64,000 nucleotides of DNA. It comes from Pedobacter terrae. GTDB taxonomy: Bacteria > Bacteroidota > Bacteroidia > Sphingobacteriales > Sphingobacteriaceae. Made by a program: the position numbers and the translations under genes. Under the pieces are notes generated by a model. It saw nothing but the letters and a program-made list of their open reading frames with translations, ran no database searches and was not told the origin of the DNA. This document shows, piece after piece, positions 54,759 through 63,782 of this stretch. The DNA is taken from contig NZ_FNCH01000006.1 of assembly GCF_900100705.1 (NCBI RefSeq), positions 186,001 through 250,000 on the forward strand. Reading direction: 5' to 3'. Every line of letters begins with the position of its first letter. The stretch's first letter is position 1.

Positions 54759-55261
54759 ATTTTAAAGGTACGATATTTTTCGTACGATACAAATATTAGG
54801 TTTTTATTTTTTATAAAAAAAATTAACATATTGATTTAAAGTTTATTAAACTTACCCACAACAACTACCATTTGAATATCATCAGTAATATCATGACCAT
54901 TTTAACTTTTATCCTTACTTAATCCCTGGTGTTTACTTGCAGGGCTGGTTGGATCGGTAATAGGCCCAGGCGGTGGAGTAATTGTAATTCCTTGCTTACA
55001 CTTGTTTTTCATGTCGATATATCTCAACTCAGAGTACAAGACAGCGATGTAGAAAAATTGTGGACAAATTATTGAGATTTGGTGTAATTACGCCAATGGT
55101 CATTATACCAGTTCGCATATTGCTATTGATCATGACTCCTATTATGCGTATAATATTCTCGTTGATTGCTTTTTTCCTCGAAAGGATAAATTATATATTG
55201 TAATCACCGTAATTGTACTAAGCAGCATTTTTCGCGGATTAAAAACATAACCTCTCTATAT
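54759..55261. other. Intergenic region between BlaI operon and DUF4143 ATPase
   Basis: The BlaI promoter must lie near 54760-54830; a CGTACGATAC-like dyad (54770-54792: GTACGATATTTTTCGTACGA) is a plausible BlaI operator. On the minus strand, 54902-55012 encodes a possible 36-aa peptide (MKNKCKQGITITPPPGPITD...) with no clear start signals. Otherwise I see nothing. Confidence 0.4.
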
Positions 55262-55352
55262 TTATACGGTATACATGAAACTTTTCAATTTTAACATAAA
55301 GTATATGATATACATGAAACTTTTGTATTTTTGATAAAAGTATACGATATAC
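55262..55352 (+). promoter_or_regulatory. Three-site operator-like array overlapping the DUF4143 ATPase start
   Basis: Three dyads of form GTATA-NNN-TATAC occur at 55262-55274 (first base T), 55301-55313 and 55340-55352, spaced exactly 39 bp. Each is followed by ATGAAACT; the third ATG is the gene start. A TATTTTTG -7-like box lies at 55326-55333 between sites 2 and 3, so site 3 covers the expected start point. Confidence 0.75.
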
Positions 55353-56564
55353 ATGAAACTCACAAAAAGGCCGACATATACAAATCGGATTATCCCGTTT
55401 ATCAATAAACAAGTGATAAAAGTGCTTACTGGTCAAAGGCGGGTAGGCAAAAGCTATGTTATGCTTGAGTTAATTGAAAATATAAAGGCCACAGATGAAG
55501 ATGCCAATATTGTATACATCAATATGGAGGTGGATGATTTTTCGTACATTAAAACACACGAAGATCTATCTGCTTATCTTAAAGATAAATTCCCGTCAGA
55601 TAAAAACAACTATTTTTTTATCGATGAAGTTCAGGAAGTAAAAGAATTTGAACGGACTTTACGGAGTTTACTGGCAAAAAATACCTGCGATATTTATTGT
55701 ACGGGTAGCAATGCCAATATGCTTTCTGGTGAACTTGCTACTCATTTATCAGGTAGGTACATGGTTTTTCAGATCCATGCTTTAAGCTTTCTCGAATTTC
55801 TAGAGTTTCATCAACTTGAAAACAAATCAGAGTCACTTATGCTTTATCTTAAGTATGGGGGAATGCCATTTTTACCAAATATTGGGCTAGAAGAGGACCT
55901 GCCCTATGAATACCTTAGAAGTGTTTACGCTACAATATTGCTCAAAGATGTTGTAGCCAGAGAGAACATCCGTAATGTCTCCTTTCTAGAAAACCTGGTT
56001 ACCTATCTCGCAGATAATATGGGAAGTTTATTTTCGGCCAACAATATCAGCAAATATCTAAAATCCCAAAAGGTAGATATTTCTACCCAGCTAACCATAA
56101 ATTACTTACGGGCATTAAGCAATACTTTTTTTGTGCATAAAGTTCAGCGCTCTGAAGTGGGCGGGCTAAAAATATTTGAGATAGGAGAAAAATATTACTT
56201 TGAAGATTTAGGCCTCCGAAATGCCATTATCGGTTTTAATCAATTGGCAGATATCCATAAATTAATGGAGAACGCAGTTTACTTACACTTAAGACAACAG
56301 AACTTTAATGTTTTTGTTGGTAAACTCGGCGACCACGAAATTGATTTCGTGGCAGAAAAAAACGGCAAAAAGATGTACATACAAGTTTGCCTGACCATAC
56401 AAAGTGAGAACACTGCGGCCAGGGAATTTGGAAATCTTTTAAAAATAGAAGACAACTATCCAAAATATGTTATTACCTTAAATGATATCATACTCGGGCA
56501 AAACAAAGACGGTATAATGCAGAAAAACCTACTCGAATTCTTATCTCAACAGAGCGATAACTAA
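55353..56564 (+). CDS. AAA_14/DUF4143 family ATP-binding protein
   Basis: This 403-aa protein has an N-terminal AAA_14 ATPase domain. Walker A is TGQRRVGKSYVM (about 26-37), Walker B NYFFIDEVQEV (about 87-97) and sensor 1 YCTGSNANML. The C-terminal DUF4143 region (about 190-400) contains a HEIDFVAEKNG ... MYIQVCLT segment. It resembles a nuclease-like core, but Gln-Val replaces the Glu-x-Lys of active enzymes. The ATG abuts the third dyad of an upstream array, which argues for autorepression. The role of the family is not established. Confidence 0.9.
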   Translation: MKLTKRPTYTNRIIPFINKQVIKVLTGQRRVGKSYVMLELIENIKATDEDANIVYINMEVDDFSYIKTHEDLSAYLKDKFPSDKNNYFFIDEVQEVKEFERTLRSLLAKNTCDIYCTGSNANMLSGELATHLSGRYMVFQIHALSFLEFLEFHQLENKSESLMLYLKYGGMPFLPNIGLEEDLPYEYLRSVYATILLKDVVARENIRNVSFLENLVTYLADNMGSLFSANNISKYLKSQKVDISTQLTINYLRALSNTFFVHKVQRSEVGGLKIFEIGEKYYFEDLGLRNAIIGFNQLADIHKLMENAVYLHLRQQNFNVFVGKLGDHEIDFVAEKNGKKMYIQVCLTIQSENTAAREFGNLLKIEDNYPKYVITLNDIILGQNKDGIMQKNLLEFLSQQSDN

Positions 56565-56593
56565 TAAATATTTAGATTAAATTATTCAAATAC

Positions 56594-56632
56594 AATAACC
56601 ATAGGAAAGCATCAAAACCTCCTATGGTTATT
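56594..56632. terminator. Bidirectional terminator between convergent genes
   Basis: AATAACCATAGGA (56594-56606) and TCCTATGGTTATT (56620-56632) are perfect complements with a 13-nt loop. It is placed between the ATPase stop codon (56564) and the convergent dehydrogenase stop codon (56656). Confidence 0.8.
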
Positions 56633-56655
56633 CCTTTAACATTAAAAAAATATCT

Positions 56656-57510
56656 TTACTCTTTAACATGTTTAATTACGGCAATCAAATCTTCCTCTCC
56701 ATATTTTGCCGTCGCCTCCTCAAAAGTATTTAATGCGGTTTTGGCCAAAGGGGAATCAAGTCCGATTGCTTTCGCCAGGGTTAAATCTTTTACAATATGT
56801 TTAAGGGCAAAAGCAGGCTTATAGTTATCGGCTATAATAGCATCGCCTTTAATTTTGGTAAAAATGTTGGCTATAGCGCCATTGTTAAGCAGATTAAGCA
56901 GGTCTTCCGTTTCAATTCCCTGTTGATTGGCAAATACTACGGTTTCAGCCAAACCTTGGGTATATAAAGCCAGTAATGAATTAATGGCCAGTTTAGCCAC
57001 ATTACCTGCACCTGTATCGCCCAGGCGTACTGCCATTTTACCCATTTTTTCGAGCATGGGTTTTACCTGTTCAAAAGCAGTTTCATCTCCACCTACCATA
57101 ATCACCAATTGTCCTGTTTCTGCCTGTTTTACACTCCCAGAAACCGGTGCATCTAAATATTGTGCTCCTTTTTCTTTACACAGCGTGTCCATTTCTTTTG
57201 AAATAGCTGGAGAAACTGTACTCATATTAATCATGATTTTACCTGAAATTTCTGCGCTTAAAAGGCCTTCTGGCCCCTTAAAAATCTGCTCAATTGCAGC
57301 ATCATCAGATACCATAATGATTACTACATCAGTAACTGCAATTAACTCTTTGGGTGTTCCGGCAATCAATGCACCAATTTCTTTCAAAGCTGCTTCTTTA
57401 TCCTTACTCCTGTTATAAATAGTAACTGCATAGTCTGCTTTTAACAATTGTTCTGCCATTGGGATCCCCATATTGCCCAAGCCAATCCAACCTATTTTTG
57501 TTGTGTTCAT
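56656..57510 (-). CDS. NAD(P)-dependent beta-hydroxyacid dehydrogenase
   Basis: This 284-aa enzyme belongs to the 3-hydroxyisobutyrate dehydrogenase / 6-phosphogluconate dehydrogenase-like group. The Rossmann motif is GLGNMGIPMA (residues 10-19). The substrate-binding block is DAPVSGSVKQAETGQL (about 120-135) and the catalytic lysine lies in GAGNVAKLAINSLL. A Lys after the beta-2 Arg-Ser pair (YNRSKDK) suggests NADP preference; this is weak evidence. The substrate may be succinic semialdehyde, glyoxylate or a hydroxyacid. Single gene. Confidence 0.9.
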   Translation of the reverse strand: MNTTKIGWIGLGNMGIPMAEQLLKADYAVTIYNRSKDKEAALKEIGALIAGTPKELIAVTDVVIIMVSDDAAIEQIFKGPEGLLSAEISGKIMINMSTVSPAISKEMDTLCKEKGAQYLDAPVSGSVKQAETGQLVIMVGGDETAFEQVKPMLEKMGKMAVRLGDTGAGNVAKLAINSLLALYTQGLAETVVFANQQGIETEDLLNLLNNGAIANIFTKIKGDAIIADNYKPAFALKHIVKDLTLAKAIGLDSPLAKTALNTFEEATAKYGEEDLIAVIKHVKE

Positions 57511-57682
57511 GTTGTTGTTTTTATGATAAACAAATGTGGTAAAGAAAAAGCTGAAATTATTTAGCAGTTGGTAAAAATACTACTGCGAAATGATTTATTT
57601 CGAGTTTGCAGCATCAATTTACTAATTTTATTAGTAAATTCACTGCGAATAAAATTTGATAGCACAAAAGCAATTCGCAAAC

Positions 57683-58786
57683 ATGGCCAGCCTACTGAAA
57701 GATTTATACTCTCCTGCTTTTTATGATCGTTTAAGCAATGCCTTAGCGATTTGCATTCCAAAATTTGATAAAGGAAAATTTATCAAAGCAGTTTTTATTC
57801 CTGAATTTGAATCAAAGGAACTTAAAGAGCGAATGAAACATACTACCAGGGTATTACATGACTTTTTACCTGAAGATTACCCTCAAACCATTACGTTCAT
57901 TAAGAAAATAATTGAACAATTAAGGATACAAGGCATTGGAGCGGACGGCCTGGCTTATATGTTTTTACCTGATTATATTGAAACCTACGGTATTGATGAT
58001 TTAGCAAGTTCTGTTGAAGCGCTGGAGTTCATTACCCAATTTGTAAGTTGCGAATTTGCTGTTCGTCCATTTATCTTAAAATATGAAAATGAGATGATTT
58101 TAAGGATGCAAGAATGGTCGCTGCACGAAAGCCATAAAGTAAGAAGGCTTGCAAGCGAAGGCAGCCGTCCGCGATTACCCTGGGCCATGGGTATTCCCTT
58201 TCTGAAAAAAGACCCTACATCCATTTTACCCATATTGGAAAATCTTAAAACAGATCCATCGGAATATGTAAGGCGGAGTGTTGCCAATAACTTAAACGAT
58301 ATTGCAAAAGATCACCCTCATGTGGTTTTAAATATGGCTAAAAAATGGTCGGGTTTAGGTGCCGAAACCGATGCAATTATTAAACATGGCAGCCGTACAT
58401 TACTTAAACAGGGGCATGCCGATATTCTTAAACATTATGGCTTAGATGATGCAGGGGTTTTATTAAAAGATTTCAAAATTTTAACGCCCCAGATTGGCAT
58501 TGGCGAAAGCCTGGAGTTTTCGTTTTCTATTTTTAATAGCAATCCTGCTGAACAAAAAGTGAGACTGGAATACGCTGTTTATTATAAAAAACAAAATGGG
58601 CAGAATACTAAAAAAGTATATAAAATTTCGGAAAGGATTTATCCCGCCGGTACAACCATAAACATCATCAGAAAACAAAAATTTGTGCTGATTACCACAC
58701 GTAAATTTCATTTGGGCGACCATCAGATCTCGATCATTATCAACGGTGCCGAAAAGAATATTTTACACTTTACATTAATGGCTTAA
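57683..58786 (+). CDS. DNA alkylation repair protein (AlkC-like HEAT repeats)
   Basis: The ATG at 57683 (MASLLKDLYSPAFYDRLS) matches the usual start of AlkC/AlkD-type alkylpurine glycosylases. An upstream TTG would add nine residues of poor likelihood. HEAT-type helices cover residues about 1-255, with the motif SHKVRRLASEGSRPRLPWA conserved in the family. The last ~110 residues form a beta-rich domain (GESLEFSFSIFN...) like that seen in AlkC. Function inferred: excision of 3-methyladenine and related lesions. It overlaps the convergent NUDIX gene by 12 nt. Confidence 0.88.
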   Translation: MASLLKDLYSPAFYDRLSNALAICIPKFDKGKFIKAVFIPEFESKELKERMKHTTRVLHDFLPEDYPQTITFIKKIIEQLRIQGIGADGLAYMFLPDYIETYGIDDLASSVEALEFITQFVSCEFAVRPFILKYENEMILRMQEWSLHESHKVRRLASEGSRPRLPWAMGIPFLKKDPTSILPILENLKTDPSEYVRRSVANNLNDIAKDHPHVVLNMAKKWSGLGAETDAIIKHGSRTLLKQGHADILKHYGLDDAGVLLKDFKILTPQIGIGESLEFSFSIFNSNPAEQKVRLEYAVYYKKQNGQNTKKVYKISERIYPAGTTINIIRKQKFVLITTRKFHLGDHQISIIINGAEKNILHFTLMA

Positions 58787-59233
58787 CTTTAATTTTAATT
58801 CATCAAGTAAAGCAATCTGCTTTTCGTTAATGTAGGTGCTGGCATCAGCGTAAGTAAACCAATTGGCTTTGTCTATTTCTGCAAAACTTTGTTTTTTACC
58901 CGACCGTGGTGGCCATTCTATTTCGAAGGTGTTACTAACAATAGTTAAGGGATCAAGGTCTGCTTCAAATGCCCAGCATAATACTTTTTTACCTCCCTTT
59001 TGCACAATAGGGGTTAATTCGATGAAATCGCCAGTTAAGCTTTGGCCTGTTTCCTCTTTAAATTCTCGGATGGCAGCCGTTAAGGCTTCTTCACCTTCAT
59101 TTAATTCTCCTTTGGGCACAGTCCAAAAGCCAAGGTCCTTTTTGGCAAAAAATGGTCCACCGGGATGAACCAGAAAAAATTCGATCTGACGGTTTTTTCT
59201 TCTGAAGAGCAAGATTCCTGCGCTTTGTTTCAT
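58775..59233 (-). CDS. NUDIX hydrolase
   Basis: This 152-aa protein carries a full Nudix box, GELNEGEEALTAAIREFKEE then TG (about residues 42-63), satisfying Gx5Ex7REUxEExGU. The N-terminal SAGILLFRRKNR strand is typical of the diadenosine-polyphosphate/ADP-ribose type group. It is cytosolic, and the substrate is unknown. Its last codons overlap the end of the convergent alkylation-repair gene by 12 nt. Confidence 0.92.
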   Translation of the reverse strand: MKQSAGILLFRRKNRQIEFFLVHPGGPFFAKKDLGFWTVPKGELNEGEEALTAAIREFKEETGQSLTGDFIELTPIVQKGGKKVLCWAFEADLDPLTIVSNTFEIEWPPRSGKKQSFAEIDKANWFTYADASTYINEKQIALLDELKLKLSH

Positions 59234-59353
59234 TAATTTAAGATAGAAATTTGGAATTAAAAATGGGTGATAAACTGGGTACTGTAGTTTTTACTAAAGA
59301 TCCTGAAATAAATTCCGGATGACGATAGCTTCATAGATAAATCTAAATCCAAT

Positions 59354-59388
59354 AAAAAAAGCAGCAGACTCTTTTAAAATCTACTGCT
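59354..59388 (-). terminator. Terminator after the small 59428-59619 gene
   Basis: The minus strand forms AGCAGTAGA / TCTGCTGCT (eight of nine pairs) with an 11-nt loop and is followed by seven Ts. It lies about 40 nt past the stop codon of the small frame, which supports that frame being expressed. Confidence 0.65.
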
Positions 59389-59427
59389 CTATATCATCTG
59401 GTGTAAAGAGGTTTTGTTGGAAGCGTT

Positions 59428-59619
59428 TTACAACAATCCGTACAGGCCATGCGCATAATTTCTTAAAGAGGATGATACCGTCTTCATTTTATCTGGCGAT
59501 GGGCCTTTTACTTTATATGCTTCTGGATGAAGTTCTAAAGGTTGCTCGTTAACTTGTTCTAATGTGTTTCTATTGCTTAGTGTAGCATGCTGTTCTTCGC
59601 TTAATTTTAAAGGTGCCAT
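59428..59619 (-). CDS. Small hypothetical protein (63 aa)
   Basis: The frame begins MAPLKLSEEQHATLSNRN and is hydrophilic, with no signal or membrane segment. The C-terminus ends in a hydrophobic HGLYGLL tail. It is placed 194 nt upstream of the NUDIX gene and 70 nt downstream of GH92, all on the minus strand, and has its own terminator. No family is recognised. Confidence 0.5.
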   Translation of the reverse strand: MAPLKLSEEQHATLSNRNTLEQVNEQPLELHPEAYKVKGPSPDKMKTVSSSLRNYAHGLYGLL

Positions 59620-59689
59620 GATCTTAAATTTATACTATAACAACAGCAATACCGGGATTTAGTTTGCTATATTTAGTTAATTTTTTAAA

Positions 59690-61774
59690 TTATTTTTCAA
59701 GACTTGAAATCCAGTTTTCCGTATCTGAAATTTTAACCGGCATGGCTGAAGCAACGATTTTCAGCACCCCACCTGCATTGATCTCTTCCTGCGTGATAAA
59801 GTTCTTTTTGTAAGGCTTTCCATTGAGAAAAACAGCCTTGATATATTTATTTTTGAGGTTAAAATTTTCGGTTTCGATGGTAAAGGTCTTTCCTTTTGGC
59901 AGGTTATAGGTTAACGAAGGAAACAAAGGTACATTCAGATAATAAATAGGCCAGCCTACGCAGGCAGGAGAAAAACCGCTTGCAGCAAACACGTACCAGG
60001 CACTCATCGCCCCGGCATCATCATCCATGGTACGCAGATAGGCTTTTGGCTGGTTTCGGTAGATTTTACCGATATAACTGCCAATTCCACGGCTATTATC
60101 ATTAAAATAATTCTGAATTACCGTGTCAGCCGCCAGTTGATGCATCCAATATTGCGATTTATAACCCGACCTGGTTACATTATACATCAATGGAACCTGT
60201 AAATCGGGTTCGTTGGCATGGTTATATAAATCGCGGGCGAAAAACTCATCAAGTTTTGCCAGATAGGATTCCTCTCCTCCATCTAGTTCAATTAATCCTT
60301 TAAAGTCATAAGGCACAAACCACCGATATTGCCAGATGGTACCCTGGTATAAACCACGGGCCTGCATCCGGTCCACATCATTTTTGGTCATGTCTTTAAA
60401 GTCTTTGTTCCAATATTTCTTGTATTCAAGCGCCTTATTGAGATAAAAATCTGATTTTTCTTTATTATTTAAAATTTTAAAAATTTCTGACAGGGCCCAA
60501 TTGTCATAACTCGATTCTAAAGCTTTATCCGGAGATTTGTAATCCAATCCATTTACCTCTTTCACTAGTGAATCGGCAATTTTGCTGAAGTCTACATGAT
60601 ATCCTTTGCGATAAGCATCAAGCAAAACCACAATGGCATGCTCAGAACGTACGGTGTTTGATGGCTCATTTTGCCCGGCATAATCTTTTTTGCCCGAATG
60701 ATATAGGTCGGCAATAGAATTCACCATTCCGGCATACCTATCCTGTTCAATTAGTGAAAGCAAAGGTAACTGCGTACGGTAATTATCCCAGATGGCCCAG
60801 CCATTGTAACGGATTTCTTTATCTTTCTGAATTTCACCCTTTGTATTGCGGTATGTTCCATCAGCTTCGGATATGACATATGGCGACTGCATGGTACGGT
60901 ATAAAAGCGAATAAAAAAGCTTTGCACTTTCCAGATCACCATTTACGGCAATTTTAGAAAGATTTGTATTCCAATCGGCTTTGCTTTGTTCTTTTACGGT
61001 GTTGAATAGATTTTTATTGATAGAATTTTTTGCAGCTTCAATACTTACAGCAGAAAGTGCAATATTGATTCCTACTGAAGTTAACTCTCCTTTGAGCATG
61101 GCTATCATTTTATGCTCATCGACTACTTTCCATGATACGTTATCTCCGATCTCCATATAGTAAAACAACTTGTATTTACCTACACCACAAGTTGTTTTCG
61201 AAGTAATCCACCCACTGATGGTATTGCCGTTTACCTCATGCGATTCGGCTACAAAAGCACCATTAAAAGCATAACCTAAATCGAAGTAAAAACCTTTAGG
61301 TCCTTTCGGGAATTGGTAAAAATGCTTCCCTGCTTTACCCAATACCGTAAAACTGGCTTTAATTTTATTTTCAAAACCAACTTCATAATAACCCGGACTT
61401 GCCTTTTCAGAAACCTTAATCAGCGTTGACTGTGCCGGATCGTTACCTAGAAATGGTTTGATGAAAATATTACCACCTGAACCCTGGCAGCCTACTCCTT
61501 CAAAACGGTTGTGCGTAAACCCTTCAAATTTCCTGGCCAGGAATTCGTAACCTGTATGCGTTTTAGGGTAAGTCTGCGGCCCTATACTCAACATACTAAA
61601 AGGTGCCGAGGCAGCTGGCGACATCTGTCCGTGATCGGCAGAAGAGCCTAAGAAAACATTCACCTGATCGACCGGTTTTGCATTTTTAACGGAAAAAAGT
61701 TGCGCTTTCTGCTGCGCTAAAACGTTTAATGAAAGAAGTGCTAATAAGGCCAGTAATTTAAAGGAAAGCTTCAT
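59690..61774 (-). CDS. GH92 family glycosidase (alpha-mannosidase type)
   Basis: This 694-aa protein has a signal peptide ending LNVLAQ. The N-terminal beta-sandwich opens VNVFLGSSADHGQMSPAAS, and the (alpha/alpha)6 barrel carries the GH92 motif DDDAGAMSAWYVF (about residues 592-604). GH92 enzymes are calcium-dependent exo-alpha-mannosidases acting by inversion. The protein is a little shorter than typical members (about 750 residues). It stands alone, without SusCD neighbours, and could act on protein N-glycans or mannans. Position within GH92 cannot be fixed by eye. Confidence 0.9.
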   Translation of the reverse strand: MKLSFKLLALLALLSLNVLAQQKAQLFSVKNAKPVDQVNVFLGSSADHGQMSPAASAPFSMLSIGPQTYPKTHTGYEFLARKFEGFTHNRFEGVGCQGSGGNIFIKPFLGNDPAQSTLIKVSEKASPGYYEVGFENKIKASFTVLGKAGKHFYQFPKGPKGFYFDLGYAFNGAFVAESHEVNGNTISGWITSKTTCGVGKYKLFYYMEIGDNVSWKVVDEHKMIAMLKGELTSVGINIALSAVSIEAAKNSINKNLFNTVKEQSKADWNTNLSKIAVNGDLESAKLFYSLLYRTMQSPYVISEADGTYRNTKGEIQKDKEIRYNGWAIWDNYRTQLPLLSLIEQDRYAGMVNSIADLYHSGKKDYAGQNEPSNTVRSEHAIVVLLDAYRKGYHVDFSKIADSLVKEVNGLDYKSPDKALESSYDNWALSEIFKILNNKEKSDFYLNKALEYKKYWNKDFKDMTKNDVDRMQARGLYQGTIWQYRWFVPYDFKGLIELDGGEESYLAKLDEFFARDLYNHANEPDLQVPLMYNVTRSGYKSQYWMHQLAADTVIQNYFNDNSRGIGSYIGKIYRNQPKAYLRTMDDDAGAMSAWYVFAASGFSPACVGWPIYYLNVPLFPSLTYNLPKGKTFTIETENFNLKNKYIKAVFLNGKPYKKNFITQEEINAGGVLKIVASAMPVKISDTENWISSLEK

Positions 61775-62016
61775 TATTTGTGTTTATTTTTAATATCTGC
61801 CTAAAATAGTATTTTAACATGAAGTAGGTATTATGTTTTAGGTTCTTTACAAAGGGGAATAAAAGGGTGAGTACAGTTTGCTACTAAACAATAAATATAT
61901 GATGATTTGGAGCGCAATGCCTGTGCATAGCAACAAGTTTCTTCCCGTTTTACGCTGATACGCTTCGCTGCCTCGTTCCTCGTTGCTGCAGGGTAACGCT
62001 TCAACCGGGGCTAGGT

Positions 62017-62159
62017 GGCTAACTCAGTGTTCCATTTGTAGGGATTGCAGGGTGCACAAACCCCTGATCCTAAACCCGATTGCAGCGAACACGAAGTGAA
62101 ACGGAGTAAAGCGCAAAGCGGGGCTATCAGCCTCCAAGCACCACAGGCCACTCGTTTCC
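62017..62159. repeat. Short intergenic repeat R4, copy 1
   Basis: Blocks GGCTAAC, TGCACAAACC, CCTAAACCCGATT, GCGGGGCTAT, CACCACAG and TCGTTTCC recur in the same order at 62193-62340. No coding potential is shared. Together they fill most of the 633-bp gap 61775-62407; nothing else is visible there apart from a terminator. Confidence 0.65.
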
Positions 62160-62192
62160 TAATCCTAAAACATAATATCCTTGGAGCTATAT

Positions 62193-62340
62193 GGCTATAG
62201 CAGCATTTCATTTTTTAGGTTGCAATATGCACAAACCTTTGTTCCTAAACCCGATTAAAGCGAAATAGCCCGGAGCGCAGCGAGGACTATAAGCGGAAGC
62301 GGGACTGTATACCGCCAAGAACCACAGTTCGCTCATTTCC
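62193..62340. repeat. Short intergenic repeat R4, copy 2
   Basis: Second copy in the same orientation, with GGCTATAG, TGCACAAACC, CCTAAACCCGATT, GCGGGACTGTAT and AACCACAG blocks. The copies diverge clearly, so the duplication is not recent. Confidence 0.65.
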
Positions 62341-62352
62341 AAAAAAAAGGAC

Positions 62353-62389
62353 AAAAAAAAGCCGCCCCAAATATTAAACTGGGACGGCT
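62353..62389 (-). terminator. Terminator of the DUF2911 gene
   Basis: The minus strand forms AGCCGTCCCA / TGGGGCGGCT with one mismatch, followed by eight Ts. It begins 19 nt after the stop codon. Confidence 0.85.
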
Positions 62390-62407
62390 CTGAATAATTT
62401 TATCTAG

Positions 62408-62926
62408 TTATTTAATATTAACCGGAACAGAAATTTTATCCCATTCTAAAGCAAAACCGCTTTTGGTAATTTTATAAACCAAACGCTCTTGTGTTGCTTT
62501 TAATGCTTTGGTTTTAACATCTACACGTAATGCATCTTTAGCTTCTTCGTATTTGTAAGCACCCCATTGCTTTGGTTCTTTGTTAAAAATAGCGGTCCAT
62601 GTTCCACTTTCTTTAGGGATTAAAAAGAAACTGTATTTTCCTGCTGCCAAAGGTTTACCCTCTACCATGATATCTTTATCGGTTTCAAAAGTAGTAGCTT
62701 CATTTGCGCCTGCACGCCACACTTTATCAAAAGCTTCTAGCCCGCCCCAGATTTTACGTCCTTTTACGGCTGGGCTGCTGTAGTTGATGGTGATGGTTGC
62801 GCCTTTAACTTTTCCTGTTGCGGTTGCCGCAGGACTTGGCTTAGGCTGTGCATCCTGTGCCATTGCACTTACTGAAACGGTAATTGCCGTAAATAGCAAT
62901 GTGATTGATTTAATCAATGTTTTCAT
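62408..62926 (-). CDS. DUF2911 domain-containing secreted protein
   Basis: This 172-aa protein has a signal peptide ending SAMAQ. The mature part matches DUF2911: [18 protein letters not shown] (about 46-63), [12 protein letters not shown] (about 70-81) and [12 protein letters not shown] (about 93-104). The family is common in Bacteroidota and of unknown role. Periplasmic or outer-membrane location is expected. A strong terminator follows. Confidence 0.9.
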   Translation of the reverse strand: MKTLIKSITLLFTAITVSVSAMAQDAQPKPSPAATATGKVKGATITINYSSPAVKGRKIWGGLEAFDKVWRAGANEATTFETDKDIMVEGKPLAAGKYSFFLIPKESGTWTAIFNKEPKQWGAYKYEEAKDALRVDVKTKALKATQERLVYKITKSGFALEWDKISVPVNIK

Positions 62927-63068
62927 AGTATTGTATTTATCTGTTTTTGTTGTTTTTAATTTTACGAATTTATGGCTTTAGGTTGATAAAAACTATAATC
63001 CTAGTGTCTAAAAAATTGCGGAAACTTTACTGTTTTTAATTTATTTCCTGGTTATAGATTAAATCTCT

Positions 63069-63692
63069 TTATTTCCTTTTTCCAATAAACCTGATTACCG
63101 ACCCCTGTCCGTTATGAAATAAGCCTTCATTCAGTTCAATTTCTTTTTCTTCCAGCACAATAATCTCAAAATTTTCAAAATCAGCCCTTATTTCATCGAT
63201 CGAAAATAGCATATCGATTTCTTTCGGTCCACCAACTTTTTCATCTTTGGCAAGATAATCAAGGTGTTGCTTGCTAAAAGCTTCGAAAATGAGTAAACCG
63301 CCCCTGCGTAAATAATTGCTTAATATTTTGTGGTAGATTGATTTAATTGCGGATGGAAAGTGCGCATAAATTAAGGCAATAGCATCAAACTGTTCAGCTT
63401 TATAGTCCAGCTCCTGCAGTTCGCCCACCTGGTAATCAATGCTAACGTTATTGTTTTCTGCAAGTTGAAGGGCTTTGTTCTTTCCTTCAATACTAATATC
63501 AAAGGCGGAAACCTTCCAACCGAGTTTAGCTGCGAAAACAGCATTCCGGCCTTCGCCTTCTGCCGGAAAAAGTATTGTTCCGGTCTCGAGCTGCATCAAC
63601 TGTTCTTTTAAATAGTTATTTGGTTGTTCGCCATAAGCAAACTCATCAGTACCGTATCGGTCATTCCACCGATCAACCCAAGCGTCATTCAT
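63069..63692 (-). CDS. Class I SAM-dependent methyltransferase
   Basis: This 207-aa Rossmann-fold protein has motif I as [16 protein letters not shown] (about residues 40-55), with [10 protein letters not shown] as the acidic loop that binds the ribose. Motif IV is [11 protein letters not shown]. The [17 protein letters not shown] opening resembles TehB-like and thiol methyltransferase-like proteins. The substrate is unknown. Confidence 0.88.
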   Translation of the reverse strand: MNDAWVDRWNDRYGTDEFAYGEQPNNYLKEQLMQLETGTILFPAEGEGRNAVFAAKLGWKVSAFDISIEGKNKALQLAENNNVSIDYQVGELQELDYKAEQFDAIALIYAHFPSAIKSIYHKILSNYLRRGGLLIFEAFSKQHLDYLAKDEKVGGPKEIDMLFSIDEIRADFENFEIIVLEEKEIELNEGLFHNGQGSVIRFIGKRK

Positions 63693-63782
63693 ATTTAGCG
63701 TTATCTATTTGTCGAAAATAAAGGTATTACATTTTAGCCTTGTAGCCGACAAGTGAATATCTGCTGCACGTAAAAATTACCT

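Noticed and set aside
54902..55012. 36-aa Pro-rich peptide on the minus strand
   Set aside because: It has no promoter or ribosome-binding evidence and no recognisable precursor motif; left as a mention within the intergenic entry.
55275..55334. Leader peptide for the DUF4143 ATPase
   Set aside because: The 19-codon frame arises from the repeated ATGAAACT unit. There is no attenuator structure, so I list it only as part of the array.
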